DNA of 64,000 bases. Source: WHTK01 sp963711035. GTDB taxonomy: Bacteria > Chloroflexota > Dehalococcoidia > DSTF01 > WHTK01. Under the pieces are notes generated by a model. That model was not told the DNA's origin. It did no database searches and saw only the letters and a program-made list of their open reading frames with translations. The stretch lies in contig CAVQCN010000002.1 of assembly GCA_963711035.1 (NCBI GenBank), positions 62,001 through 126,000 of the forward strand, written 5' to 3'. Both the position numbers and the translations under genes were made by a program. Positions 1-7,678 of this stretch are shown piece after piece; positions within the stretch are counted from its first letter, which is position 1; each line of letters begins with the position of its first letter.

Positions 1-1
1 A

Positions 2-466
2 CTACTCGCCGAGATGATCAACTCGGGCGAAGACCAGTCGCCGGTGCGGGTCGGCCACGTCATGCTGGGCGGCTTCGACACGCACGCGCAGCAGGATCAG
101 CGCCTCGATCCGCTGCTCACCGACGTCAGCGAAGCGCTGCTGGCCTTCGTGCAGGACGTGGAGGCGCACGGCCGCGGCGACGACGTGCTGACGATGGTGT
201 GGACCGAGTTCGGCCGCCGTCCCGAGCAGAACGCGCAGGACGGCACCGATCACGGCTCGGCCGTGCCCATGTTCCTCGTCGGTGACGCGGTGAAGGGCGG
301 CCTTTACGGCGACATGCCCAGCCTCACGGACCTGGACGACGGCAACCTGCGCTTCACAACGGACTTCCGCTCCATGTACGCCACGGTGCTGGAGCAGTGG
401 CTGCAGGCGCCGTCGAAGGACATCCTCGGCGGCAGCTTCGACCAGCTCGACTTCCTCAATGTCTGA
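2..466 (+). CDS. DUF1501-family protein, C-terminal part (cut by window edge)
   Basis: The reading frame is open from the first bases of the window and ends in TGA at 464-466, so only the last ~154 residues are present. The visible part has the layout of the DUF1501 family, whose fold resembles sulfatases and alkaline phosphatases: a GGFDTHAQQ motif near residue 25, then TEFGRRPEQN and GTDHGSAVPMF, the histidine- and aspartate-rich segments conserved in the family. DUF1501 proteins are usually exported through the Tat system, but the signal peptide would lie outside the window. Their substrate is not generally known. The next gene, a TetR regulator, starts 59 bases downstream. Confidence 0.8.
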   Translation, partial: LLAEMINSGEDQSPVRVGHVMLGGFDTHAQQDQRLDPLLTDVSEALLAFVQDVEAHGRGDDVLTMVWTEFGRRPEQNAQDGTDHGSAVPMFLVGDAVKGGLYGDMPSLTDLDDGNLRFTTDFRSMYATVLEQWLQAPSKDILGGSFDQLDFLNV

Positions 467-484
467 CAGGCCCGATCTGGAAAT

Positions 485-521
485 TGGGTATTGCAGCATG
501 TTAATGAATAACGTAGCATGC
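485..521 (+). promoter_or_regulatory. Palindromic promoter/operator of the TetR gene
   Basis: Immediately before the TetR start lies a nested inverted repeat: GTTA (500-503), spacer ATGAA, TAAC (509-512), flanked by GCATG (496-500) and GCATGC (516-521). It overlaps a plausible promoter, TTGGGT at 485-490 and TAACGT at 509-514 with an 18-base spacer. Transcription would then begin only a few bases before the ATG at 526, and there is no Shine-Dalgarno sequence. An operator of this shape over its own promoter is typical of autoregulated TetR genes. That this protein binds here is inference. Confidence 0.45.
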
Positions 522-525
522 TCTC

Positions 526-1134
526 ATGCCACGCAAGTACGACAGCTCACGCCGCGCCGAGGCCGCCCGGCAAACGCGTAACCAGATACTGGATGCGGCC
601 GTTCGCCTGCACGGCGAGGGCATCCTCGACATCGAGTCACTGGCCAGAGAGGCCGGAGTCTCGGTCGCCACGGTGCGCAAGCACTTCCCGACGCGGGAGA
701 TCCTGTTCGAGAACTGCACCGCACACGGCGTCCGCTTCGCGCCTCTGCCTGATATCGAGGCGATTCGAGCCATCGACGATGGGCCGCGCCGCATCGAGCG
801 GGCAGTGCGGGAGGTCTACTCCTTCCACGAGTCCCTGCTGGGTCAGACCTGGATGTCGTACCTGCACGAGTACGAGTCGCCGGCCCTGTCCGCGACTCTG
901 AAGCAACTGCAGGGGCTGATCGGTCAGGTCATCAATGCTGCTCTCGATCCGAATGGCCACGGCACCGCGGCCGAAGACGATCGCCGCCCCTTGCTGCTCG
1001 CAATGCTCAGCCCGCTCACCTACCGCGCCCTGCGCGTGCACGGCGGCCTCAGCCCTGCCGAGGCCATCGCCAGCACAGCAACCATGTTGCTCCGAACCGT
1101 AGGAAGCGACAGAGAGGAGGGTGTCTATCGTTAG
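526..1134 (+). CDS. TetR/AcrR-family transcriptional regulator
   Basis: This 202-residue protein has the usual TetR length. The N-terminal helix-turn-helix spans roughly residues 14-60 and includes ILDAAVRLHGEG, the recognition-helix region AGVSVATVRKHFPTRE, and the expected spacing. The remaining ~140 residues are helical and form the variable ligand-binding and dimerisation domain. The ATG at 526 directly follows a palindrome and has almost no leader, which suggests a near-leaderless, self-repressed gene. The metallo-beta-lactamase gene downstream in the same direction is the obvious candidate target. The ligand cannot be told from sequence. Confidence 0.85.
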   Translation: MPRKYDSSRRAEAARQTRNQILDAAVRLHGEGILDIESLAREAGVSVATVRKHFPTREILFENCTAHGVRFAPLPDIEAIRAIDDGPRRIERAVREVYSFHESLLGQTWMSYLHEYESPALSATLKQLQGLIGQVINAALDPNGHGTAAEDDRRPLLLAMLSPLTYRALRVHGGLSPAEAIASTATMLLRTVGSDREEGVYR

Positions 1135-1266
1135 CGCCCTCGGATCTCGCTCCGGTCGATCTGAAATCACGTCAAACGGCTCGTTGCTGGCGGCCTGCGC
1201 TTGCAGGAGGGATTGCTGTGCCCATTTCAGCCATGCACCGGTCATAGCAAACAGGAGGTTTCCGCA

Positions 1267-2070
1267 ATGCAAAGTCCCGCTCGCGTCACTGACGACATTC
1301 ACATCCTGCCGTCCTTCGTGCCGATTCCCGGCTTCGGCGTCCTCATGGCGAACGCGTTCGTGATCAAGGCGCAGGAGCCCGTGCTGGTCGACACCGGCCT
1401 GCATGCGGACGAGGGCGCCTTCCTCGAGGCACTGAAGTCCGTGATCGACCCCGCTGAGCTGCGCTGGCTCTGGCTGACGCACCCGGACCAGGATCACGTT
1501 GGCAGCCTGCGCGCCCTGCTGGGCGTGGCGCCGCAGATCCGCCTCGTGACCACGTTCCTCGGCGTCGGCATACTGGGCCTGTTCGAGCAGGTGCCGTTGG
1601 ATCGCGTCCACCTCGTCAACCCCGGTCAGGAGCTCGACGTGGGCGACCGCAAGCTGCACGCGATCAAGCCGCCGACGTTCGACAACCCGGCCACGACCGG
1701 CTTTTACGACAGCAAGTCGCGCGCCCTGTTCAGCTCTGACTGCTTCGGGGCGTTGCTCTCCGAGCCCGCCGAAAGCGCGAACGCCATCGACAGCGCCACG
1801 CTGAAGCAGCAGATGATGCTGTGGACGGGCGTCGACTCACCCTGGCTGCACGACATCGACCAGAGCAAGCTCGGCAGCGCGCTGCAGCGCATCCGGGGGC
1901 TGGATGCGGAGTACGTGCTCAGCTCGCATCTGCCGCCGGCGCACGGCCTGATGAATGACTGCCTGGCAAACCTCGCGGCGGTGCCAGACGCGGCGCCCTT
2001 CGTGGGGCCGGATCAGGAAGCGCTCTCGGCCATGCTGGCGAGCATGACCGGGGCAGCAGCCCACTCCTGA
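1267..2070 (+). CDS. Metallo-beta-lactamase-fold hydrolase with variant metal motif
   Basis: The ATG at 1267 is chosen because AGGAGG lies 9 bases upstream (1252-1257); longer frames upstream lack family similarity. The protein is 267 residues with an MBL layout: an early strand carrying VDTG, the metal motif THPDQDHVGS, a central SSDCFGALL segment and a late SSHLPPAHG histidine. The classical motif is HxHxDH; here the second histidine is aspartate (H-P-D-Q-D-H). A similar acidic substitution is known in the flavodiiron/ODP branch of the fold, which binds iron rather than zinc. No flavodoxin domain follows. The substrate is unknown. It probably shares control with the TetR gene upstream. Confidence 0.8.
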   Translation: MQSPARVTDDIHILPSFVPIPGFGVLMANAFVIKAQEPVLVDTGLHADEGAFLEALKSVIDPAELRWLWLTHPDQDHVGSLRALLGVAPQIRLVTTFLGVGILGLFEQVPLDRVHLVNPGQELDVGDRKLHAIKPPTFDNPATTGFYDSKSRALFSSDCFGALLSEPAESANAIDSATLKQQMMLWTGVDSPWLHDIDQSKLGSALQRIRGLDAEYVLSSHLPPAHGLMNDCLANLAAVPDAAPFVGPDQEALSAMLASMTGAAAHS

Positions 2071-2081
2071 CGCACCTGTTT

Positions 2082-2127
2082 CATTGAGAGGGACGGGATG
2101 GCTTCAGCTGCCCTGTCTCTCTCAATG
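2082..2127 (+). terminator. Long hairpin after the MBL gene
   Basis: CATTGAGAGGGACGGG pairs almost completely with a CCC...CTCAATG arm ending at 2127, with a ~13-base loop. It lies 11 bases after the MBL stop and is followed by only a short T-run (GTTTC), so it is a weak intrinsic terminator or an mRNA 3'-end structure. Confidence 0.55.
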
Positions 2128-2239
2128 AGTTTCACAGACTGTTTGAGTCTTTCTAATCTGGCTCTCATATTCCCCTGCCATACTCCAAACAAGACAACCC
2201 GTCACGGTCACGAGCGGCCGCGGCGCACAAGGCGGAGCT

Positions 2240-2473
2240 ATGGCAGAACTGAGCAGACGATCGAGGCTCACGGCTGCATTCGCGGCGGTGACGGTAGCGG
2301 CAGCGGGAGGGACGTTCGTCCTGGTCAAAGCGGACAAGGTGCCTCCCGCCGTTGCCGCGACGGATACGGCCCCGTCGCAGACCACGCAAGTCGACTCCAC
2401 TAACTCGACCCGGACGGTGACGCAGCAGCCGATCACCCGCGTGCGAGTACACACCCGCAGCCGGGCATCGTAG
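2240..2473 (+). CDS. Small membrane-anchored or exported protein, unknown function
   Basis: This is a 77-residue protein with a short basic N-terminus (residues 1-9, SRRSR), a hydrophobic Ala/Val/Gly segment at about 10-30 that reads as a signal anchor or signal peptide, and a polar Thr/Ser/Gln-rich tail with arginines at the end. AAGGCGGAG sits just before the ATG as a ribosome site. It ends 11 bases before the ferric-reductase-like membrane gene in the same direction, so the two are probably cotranscribed. It could be a small extracytoplasmic partner of that protein. No family is recognised. Confidence 0.55.
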   Translation: MAELSRRSRLTAAFAAVTVAAAGGTFVLVKADKVPPAVAATDTAPSQTTQVDSTNSTRTVTQQPITRVRVHTRSRAS

Positions 2474-2484
2474 GGCACGAGTCG

Positions 2485-3657
2485 ATGCTTCTCGACCTCA
2501 ACGGCTCCTTGATCTTCCCGCTGGCCCAGACAGCGACGGCCGCTACGGCCAAGACTAACCTCACATGGTTGCTCAGCCGCGACTTCGGTGTCATCACTTA
2601 CCTGCTGGCGACCGCCTCGGTCCTGCTGGGCCTCTCGACGACGACGCGCACCGCTGACCGCGCCATCGGCCGCGGCGCCCTCTACGACTCGCATCGGGCA
2701 CTGGCGCTGCTCACCCTGATCGCGCTGGCTGGCCACATCATTGCCCTGGCGCTGGACACGTTCGCGCAGTTCTCGGTCCCGTCGCTGCTCATCCCATTCA
2801 GCATCTGGTACCGGCCGTTCTGGAGCAGCCTGGGCATCATCGCTGCCTATGGCATCGTGGCCGTGTACTTCAGCTTCTACATTCGCGACCGCATCGGCTA
2901 TCGGACATGGCGCTCGCTGCATTACATAACCTTTGTCGTCTTCATCCTGGCGACGATTCATGGCTTCACAGCTGGTACCGATGGCAAAGCGACGTGGTCC
3001 GTGCTCATGTATGTGACGACAGTCCTGGCGGTCGGCGGCATGCTGACCTACCGCATGATGCGCGGCAAAGAACTGCGACCGAGGTGGGCCTGGTTGACCG
3101 AATTTGGTGACGAGGGCGCCGCGCGGCTGGCGGTCGGCACGGCGACCGTCGTTGGTGCGGCATTCCTCGTCGGTGTGCTCGTGCTGACGTCAGGTTCAAA
3201 GCCTTCATCCACCGCGGCCTTCGCGGAGGCACGCGCCCAGGAAGCGCCGATCCCTGATGCGCCACCGACGCCGACGACGAGCGTGAACCGGCAGCAGGAA
3301 GAGGAGCAGGAGCAACAACAAGGCACGCAAGAGGAGCAGCAGAGCGCAACGGTCCAGTTCACCGGCACATCGACTGGCAGCGGCTGGCGACTTGCCTCTC
3401 TCTCGCTGCGCGGAACCGAGCTTGACCTCGATTCCACCGGTCAATTCGTCCTCATACGCACAGATACGGGCGAGACGATCTTCCAGGCCTCGCAGCCCGT
3501 GATCGTCAGCGGCTCGCAGGGCTCAGTGCAGAGCACGATGGATGGCGTCGGCACGTTCACCGGGCGCACCCTCTCGATTGACGGTACCTACGTGGTCAGC
3601 GGCGGGCGCGTCTCGCTCACAGGCACAGTCGTGCTCACGGGAAGCGCTTCGCGCTAG
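2485..3657 (+). CDS. Ferric-reductase-like transmembrane protein with C-terminal extracytoplasmic domain
   Basis: This is a 390-residue protein. Residues ~25-245 form about seven hydrophobic segments with the histidine pattern of ferric reductase/NOX/MsrQ-like haem b domains: SHRALALLTLIALAGH in one helix pair and SLHYITFVVF...ATIH in the next. There follows a low-complexity linker (~255-300) rich in Pro, Glu and Gln, and then a beta-rich Thr/Ser/Gly domain to the end. No FAD- or NAD-binding ferredoxin-reductase domain is attached, so electrons must come from elsewhere. A flavinylated-protein module (31.2-33.6 kb) is a possible partner; that link is inference. Confidence 0.75.
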   Translation: MLLDLNGSLIFPLAQTATAATAKTNLTWLLSRDFGVITYLLATASVLLGLSTTTRTADRAIGRGALYDSHRALALLTLIALAGHIIALALDTFAQFSVPSLLIPFSIWYRPFWSSLGIIAAYGIVAVYFSFYIRDRIGYRTWRSLHYITFVVFILATIHGFTAGTDGKATWSVLMYVTTVLAVGGMLTYRMMRGKELRPRWAWLTEFGDEGAARLAVGTATVVGAAFLVGVLVLTSGSKPSSTAAFAEARAQEAPIPDAPPTPTTSVNRQQEEEQEQQQGTQEEQQSATVQFTGTSTGSGWRLASLSLRGTELDLDSTGQFVLIRTDTGETIFQASQPVIVSGSQGSVQSTMDGVGTFTGRTLSIDGTYVVSGGRVSLTGTVVLTGSASR

Positions 3658-3771
3658 AGACGCCGCCGGTCTGTCTCGGCAGAGCGCGGCCATTCTCCTC
3701 CCCGAATCGTCATACGAGTCCGACCGGGATAGAATGGCCGCGTCCGAGCCTGTAGTAGAGAGGGGCGTGAG

Positions 3772-4710
3772 ATGGCCGTCGTTGTTCTGGACAAGCGACT
3801 CCTGGACCTGGTGGACGAAGACGTCAATGTCGAGAAGATCGCTACCGGGTATGTGTTCACCGAGGGGCCAGTTTGGCACAGCCGGGAGCGGCACCTGACC
3901 TTCAGCGATATCTACGACGACCACGGCGGCACGATGTACCGGTGGACGGAAGCCGATGGTGCCAGGATCTTTCGGCGGCCCAGCAATCACGCCAACGGCA
4001 ACACCTACGGCAGCCGCGGCCGCCTCATCACTTGTGAGCACGACCGGCGCCTCGTGGCCACGAACCCGGATGGTTCGATCCAGCCGCTGGTCGAGCGCTA
4101 CGGCAGCGCCCGCCTCAACAGCCCCAATGATGTCATCCGCGTGCCGGACAGCGACGACCTGATCTTCACCGATCCGCCCTATGGCCTGCGACAGCCGGAC
4201 GGCGCCATCGTCGGCAAGGAGTATCCCGAGAACGCGGTTTTTCGCTTCTCCGAGGCGACGAGTACGTTGACGATGCTCACCTCCCTCGACTCTCCCAACG
4301 GTCTCGTCATGCCGGATGACGGCTCGAAGCTCTTTGTCTGCGACACGACTCACGCCGTCGTCCACGTCTGGGACGTGAACCCGGACGGTTCGCTGGCCAA
4401 CAAGCGCCAGTTCTGCGAGCTGCGTCACGGCAGTAGCACCGGCCGCCCCGACGGCATGAAGCTGGACGTGTTGGGCAACGTCTACGTGGCGGGCAACTCA
4501 CCGGAGGGCATCTGGGTGTTCAGCCCGGAAGGGACGCTGCTCGGCTTCATCGGCCTCGGTGAGGAGCGAAACCGCCAGGGCACCGCAGCGGGTGGTCCGG
4601 CCAACCTGGCCTGGGGCGAGGACGACTGGCAAACGATCTTCGCCACGGCGGTATCGTCCGTCTACCGCCTGCGAATGAAGGTCGCCGGCCAGCCGGTACG
4701 GATGGACTAG
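3772..4710 (+). CDS. SMP-30/gluconolactonase-family hydrolase
   Basis: This 312-residue beta-propeller protein has the SMP-30/gluconolactonase signature order: TEGPVWH near residue 30 (metal glutamate), HANGN at ~75, CEHDRR, LNSPNDV at ~115 (metal asparagine), TDPPYGLR, and DGMKLDVLGNVYVA near the C-terminus (metal aspartate). Family members hydrolyse sugar lactones or other cyclic esters with one divalent metal. GAGAGGGGCG precedes the ATG. The stop is 7 bases from the formyltransferase-like gene, so the two likely share a message, although no pathway joins them obviously. The exact substrate is open. Confidence 0.85.
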   Translation: MAVVVLDKRLLDLVDEDVNVEKIATGYVFTEGPVWHSRERHLTFSDIYDDHGGTMYRWTEADGARIFRRPSNHANGNTYGSRGRLITCEHDRRLVATNPDGSIQPLVERYGSARLNSPNDVIRVPDSDDLIFTDPPYGLRQPDGAIVGKEYPENAVFRFSEATSTLTMLTSLDSPNGLVMPDDGSKLFVCDTTHAVVHVWDVNPDGSLANKRQFCELRHGSSTGRPDGMKLDVLGNVYVAGNSPEGIWVFSPEGTLLGFIGLGEERNRQGTAAGGPANLAWGEDDWQTIFATAVSSVYRLRMKVAGQPVRMD

Positions 4711-4717
4711 CCCCGTC

Positions 4718-5647
4718 GTGCGCGTCTTCCTCAACGGCATCGGTCAGTTCGGCGTCGACACCTTCCAGCGCCTGCGCGACGACGGACACGAGATCGTCGC
4801 CGTCGCTTCGCCGCCACGATCGCTTAGCGGCCGGCCGGACCGCCTCTACGCGGCGGCCGAAGAAGCAGGCATCCCTGCTTTCGACGTAGCGCAGCTCAAG
4901 GACCCGGCCGTAGAGACGGCGCTGCGGGCGACGAGCCCCGAGCTGGGCGTGATGGCGTTCGTGCAGGAGTTCATCTCTACGTCCATCCTCAACCTGCCGC
5001 AGTACGGCACCATCCAGCAGCACCCGTCGCTGTTGCCGAGCCACCGCGGCCGCAGCTCGATCAACTGGGCGATCATCATGGGTGAGCCGCGGACCGGTGT
5101 CACCGTCTTCTGGCCGGACGAGGGCATGGACACCGGCCCCGTCTTGCTACAGCGCGACGTCGAGATAGGCCCGGACGCCACGGCCGGCAGCCTCTACTAC
5201 GACGCGCTCTATCCCCTTGGCATCGACCTGCTGGCCGAGTCGGTCGCGCTGGTCGCCGCGGGCACGGCGCCGAAGCAGGCCCAAGACGAGTCCCAGGCAA
5301 CGTACGAGCGGCCCTGCCAGGGACGCCTGGCGCGCATCGATTGGAGCCGGCCTGTCGCGGAGGTCTACAACCTGATCCGCGGCTGCGATCCGTCTCCCGG
5401 CGCCTGGACCTTGTGCGGAGAGCAGCGCCTGGCTCTGACGGAGGCGCGACTGCTGCCCGGCCACGATTGCGAGCCCGGCGTGCTGGCGTCCGTCGACGAA
5501 AATGGCGCCGTGATCGGCGCTGACGGAGGCGCGATCCTCGTGCGTCAGTTGCAGGAGCCGTCGGCGCGCCCGGCGCCGGCTCAGGAGGTCCTGAAGCAAC
5601 TCGGCATCGAACCGGGTGCCCGCTTCCTCAATCCCAACACGCCGTAA
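4718..5647 (+). CDS. Formyl-THF hydrolase / formyltransferase-family protein (ALDH1L1 N-terminal-like)
   Basis: This protein of 309 residues, with a GTG start, has an N-terminal formyltransferase domain (to ~180) and an Fmt C-terminal-like domain (~205-300). The core reads HPSLLPSHRGRSSINWAI and then TVFWPDEGMDTGPVLLQ, which resembles the hydrolase domain of 10-formyl-THF dehydrogenase more than methionyl-tRNA formyltransferase. In Fmt the sequence before HGSLLP is I-N-x-H; here it is I-Q-Q-H, so the catalytic asparagine is replaced by glutamine, while the histidine and the later aspartate are kept. It may hydrolyse 10-formyl-THF or formylate a small substrate. The family call is firm; the reaction is not. 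Confidence 0.7.
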   Translation: MRVFLNGIGQFGVDTFQRLRDDGHEIVAVASPPRSLSGRPDRLYAAAEEAGIPAFDVAQLKDPAVETALRATSPELGVMAFVQEFISTSILNLPQYGTIQQHPSLLPSHRGRSSINWAIIMGEPRTGVTVFWPDEGMDTGPVLLQRDVEIGPDATAGSLYYDALYPLGIDLLAESVALVAAGTAPKQAQDESQATYERPCQGRLARIDWSRPVAEVYNLIRGCDPSPGAWTLCGEQRLALTEARLLPGHDCEPGVLASVDENGAVIGADGGAILVRQLQEPSARPAPAQEVLKQLGIEPGARFLNPNTP

Positions 5648-5750
5648 TCAGAGCCGCAGGCTCCGTGGTTCCCGGGCCAGCAATGCTTTGCCCGTTACCG
5701 CGGTGCAACCACGTTTCGTGGTTTCAGCGCTCCAGCGTTTACCGTGGGGA

Positions 5751-5779
5751 GATTCTTCGCCTGGCGGCTCAGAATGACA
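5751..5779. repeat. Dispersed intergenic repeat A, copy 1
   Basis: A 29-base sequence beginning GATTCTTCGCC and ending CTCAGAATGACA. It is identical, in the opposite orientation, to 59399-59427. Related shorter versions occur near 24481 and 45868. It is not coding. Confidence 0.75.
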
Positions 5780-5809
5780 AGTTGGCTCGGTCTCTGCTTG
5801 AGGGCAAAA

Positions 5810-5841
5810 CAAGGGACCGTCCGCATCTGGACGGCCCCTTG
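5810..5841 (-). terminator. Strong bidirectional hairpin downstream of the HACL-like gene
   Basis: CAAGGGaCCGTCC pairs with GGACGGcCCCTTG across a 6-base loop. On the minus strand it is followed by TTTTG. It lies between the converging formyltransferase gene (+) and the ThDP enzyme gene (-) and can serve both. The rest of the 5648-5922 gap holds repeat A, a short AACCACG/CGTGGTT hairpin near 5707-5723 and one copy of repeat C. Confidence 0.75.
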
Positions 5842-5891
5842 TTTCGCTACGAATTCAAGTCACGCTTGCCGGGCGGTCTCCTGCACGAAGA

Positions 5892-5925
5892 CCTCTCGCG
5901 CAGGGTGCCGCCACGCTAGTGGCTA
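5892..5925 (-). repeat. Dispersed repeat C at a gene 3' end, copy 1
   Basis: Read on the minus strand, the stop codon of the ThDP enzyme is followed at once by CCACTAGCGTGG and then a GGCAC...CTGCGCGAG tail. The same run follows the stop codon of the yceI-like gene near 13451-13484 with few changes. See that entry and the findings. Confidence 0.55.
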
Positions 5926-7596
5926 GTGGCGGGCTGCTGCAGATCCCGTGTGCCAGGCGAACTCCTGCGGCCGGCGCTTGGCCTGGTTGTCGATCGGCAC
6001 GTTGATCACGGTGGGCTGGCGCGACGCAATTGCCTTCTTCACGGCCGGACCCAGCTGGTCCGGGTCATCCACGTAGACCCCGGTGCCGCCGAACGCCTCG
6101 ATGACGCGCTCGTAGTGGGCGTCCGGGTAGTAGGCGCCGGGCGGGATCTTGTCGATGGGCAGCAGATCGGTGGGGCCGCCGCCGACACCGTTGTTGTTGA
6201 TGACGATGAAGACGATGGGCAGCTTGAGGCGGCAGGCAACCTCGACCTCCATGCCGCTGAACCCAAAGGCGGAGTCGCCCTCGATGTCGACGACGACCTT
6301 GTCGGGGAAGGCGAGCTGCGCCGCGATAGCCTGCGGCAGGCCGCAGCCCATCGTGCCCCAGGTGCCGGCGTCGAGGCGGTGGCGCGGCAGGCTGTTGTTG
6401 ATCACCTGGCGGCTGATATCCATCGTGCTGGCGCCCTCGGCGACGAGCAGTGCGTCTTCCGGCAGTTGCTCGCGGATCTCGCGCAGGGCACGGTAGTAGC
6501 CCATTGGCTTCGTTTCGTCGGTCAGCATCGGTGCCGTGGCCATCGAGTTCTCTTCGATTTTCCGGCTGATGCCGGTGCGCCATGTCGTCTCGGCCGGGTA
6601 TTGCCAGGGACGCTGCGCCAGCTTGGCGTTGAGCTGCCCGACGATCGCCTTGGCGTCGCCGACCAGCGCCACCTCGGTCGGCACGTTGGTACCGATCTCT
6701 TCGGCCGAGATGTCCATCTGGATGATGCGCACGTTGGGGTTGAAGCGCGGCGGCAGGCCGAAATGCATGATCCAATTGAGCCGGGCGCCCATCAGGAAGA
6801 TGAGGTCGGCGTTCTGCAGCACGTGGGAGCGGGCGGCGCCGGCCGAGAGCGGGTGATCGTCAGGCATGACGCCGCGGCCCATCGGCGAGGCGAGGAAGGG
6901 CAGTTGCGTCGTCTCGAAGAACTGGCGTACGTCGTCCTCGGCGCGCGAGTAGGCGGCGCCCTTGCCGATGATCACGAGCGGGTTGGAGGCGCTGCGTAGC
7001 GCCTCCAGGGCGGCGTCGACCGAGTCGGGGTCGGCCAGCGTACGGGGCGGCTCCGGGACGGCGGGCGGGTAGACGACCTCGTCCTCGTCCATGCGGCCGG
7101 CGATGACGTCGTCCAGCAGGTCGAGGTAGACGGCGCCGGGCCGGCCGTACGTCGAGGTGCGCACCGCTTGCTCGATGTAGAAGGGCAGCCGGTAAGGCGC
7201 CTCGGGGCGCATGGCGTACTTCGTGAAGGGGCGTGCGGCATCGAGCTGCGGTGCTTCCTGGAAGGCGCCGCGGCCCATCTGGTCAGCGCCGTTGGCGCCG
7301 CTGAGCAGGATCATCGGCCAGCAGTTCATCTGCGCGTTGCCGAGGCCGGAGATGGCATTGGTCATGCCGGGGCCGGAGACGGTCAGGCAGACGCCCGGCT
7401 TGCCGGTGAGGTAGCCGATGGCGCCGGCCGCGTAGGCCGCCGACTGCTCGTGCCGCATGCCGACGAAGGTGAGGCCCTCGCGCTGCATCGCCGCGGCGAT
7501 GGGCTGCACCGGAAAGCCGACGATGCCGAAGCAATACTGGACGCCGTGCGACTTCAAGGATCGCGCGATGATCGTGCCGCCGTCGATTTCTGCCAA
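5923..7596 (-). CDS. 2-hydroxyacyl-CoA lyase-like ThDP enzyme (HACL/oxalyl-CoA decarboxylase family)
   Basis: This is a 557-residue ThDP enzyme with all three domains. The PYR domain has an active-site glutamate in MRHEQSAAYAAGA at ~50. The ThDP/Mg motif is GDSAFGFSGMEVE...NNNG at ~435-470. A central Rossmann-like domain is also present. GNAQMNCWPMILLSGA and the C-terminal QEFAWHT tail look like 2-hydroxyacyl-CoA lyase rather than oxalyl-CoA decarboxylase. HACL enzymes cleave 2-hydroxyacyl-CoA to an aldehyde or ketone plus formyl-CoA. A TTG start with GGGAGC upstream is used. The CoA-transferase gene lies 82 bases upstream on the same strand, and a D-2-hydroxyacid dehydrogenase follows further up, which fits 2-hydroxyacid-CoA metabolism. 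Oxalyl-CoA decarboxylase remains the alternative. Confidence 0.75.
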   Translation of the reverse strand: MAEIDGGTIIARSLKSHGVQYCFGIVGFPVQPIAAAMQREGLTFVGMRHEQSAAYAAGAIGYLTGKPGVCLTVSGPGMTNAISGLGNAQMNCWPMILLSGANGADQMGRGAFQEAPQLDAARPFTKYAMRPEAPYRLPFYIEQAVRTSTYGRPGAVYLDLLDDVIAGRMDEDEVVYPPAVPEPPRTLADPDSVDAALEALRSASNPLVIIGKGAAYSRAEDDVRQFFETTQLPFLASPMGRGVMPDDHPLSAGAARSHVLQNADLIFLMGARLNWIMHFGLPPRFNPNVRIIQMDISAEEIGTNVPTEVALVGDAKAIVGQLNAKLAQRPWQYPAETTWRTGISRKIEENSMATAPMLTDETKPMGYYRALREIREQLPEDALLVAEGASTMDISRQVINNSLPRHRLDAGTWGTMGCGLPQAIAAQLAFPDKVVVDIEGDSAFGFSGMEVEVACRLKLPIVFIVINNNGVGGGPTDLLPIDKIPPGAYYPDAHYERVIEAFGGTGVYVDDPDQLGPAVKKAIASRQPTVINVPIDNQAKRRPQEFAWHTGSAAARH

Positions 7597-7678
7597 TTCA
7601 CAGCTCCCTATCTGTTCTGTTATTCGAGCTCGCTCAAGATTCCAACTGTCAATCTGAACGGAGTGAAGAATTTGGTTC

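Noticed and set aside
637..1659. Long minus-strand reading frame opposite the TetR and MBL genes
   Set aside because: Antisense shadow in high-GC DNA: it spans two supported genes, has low-complexity composition and no recognisable motif.
5923..7596. Calling the ThDP enzyme oxalyl-CoA decarboxylase
   Set aside because: The MNCWP segment and the QEFAWHT C-terminus agree better with 2-hydroxyacyl-CoA lyase. I kept oxalyl-CoA decarboxylase only as an alternative.
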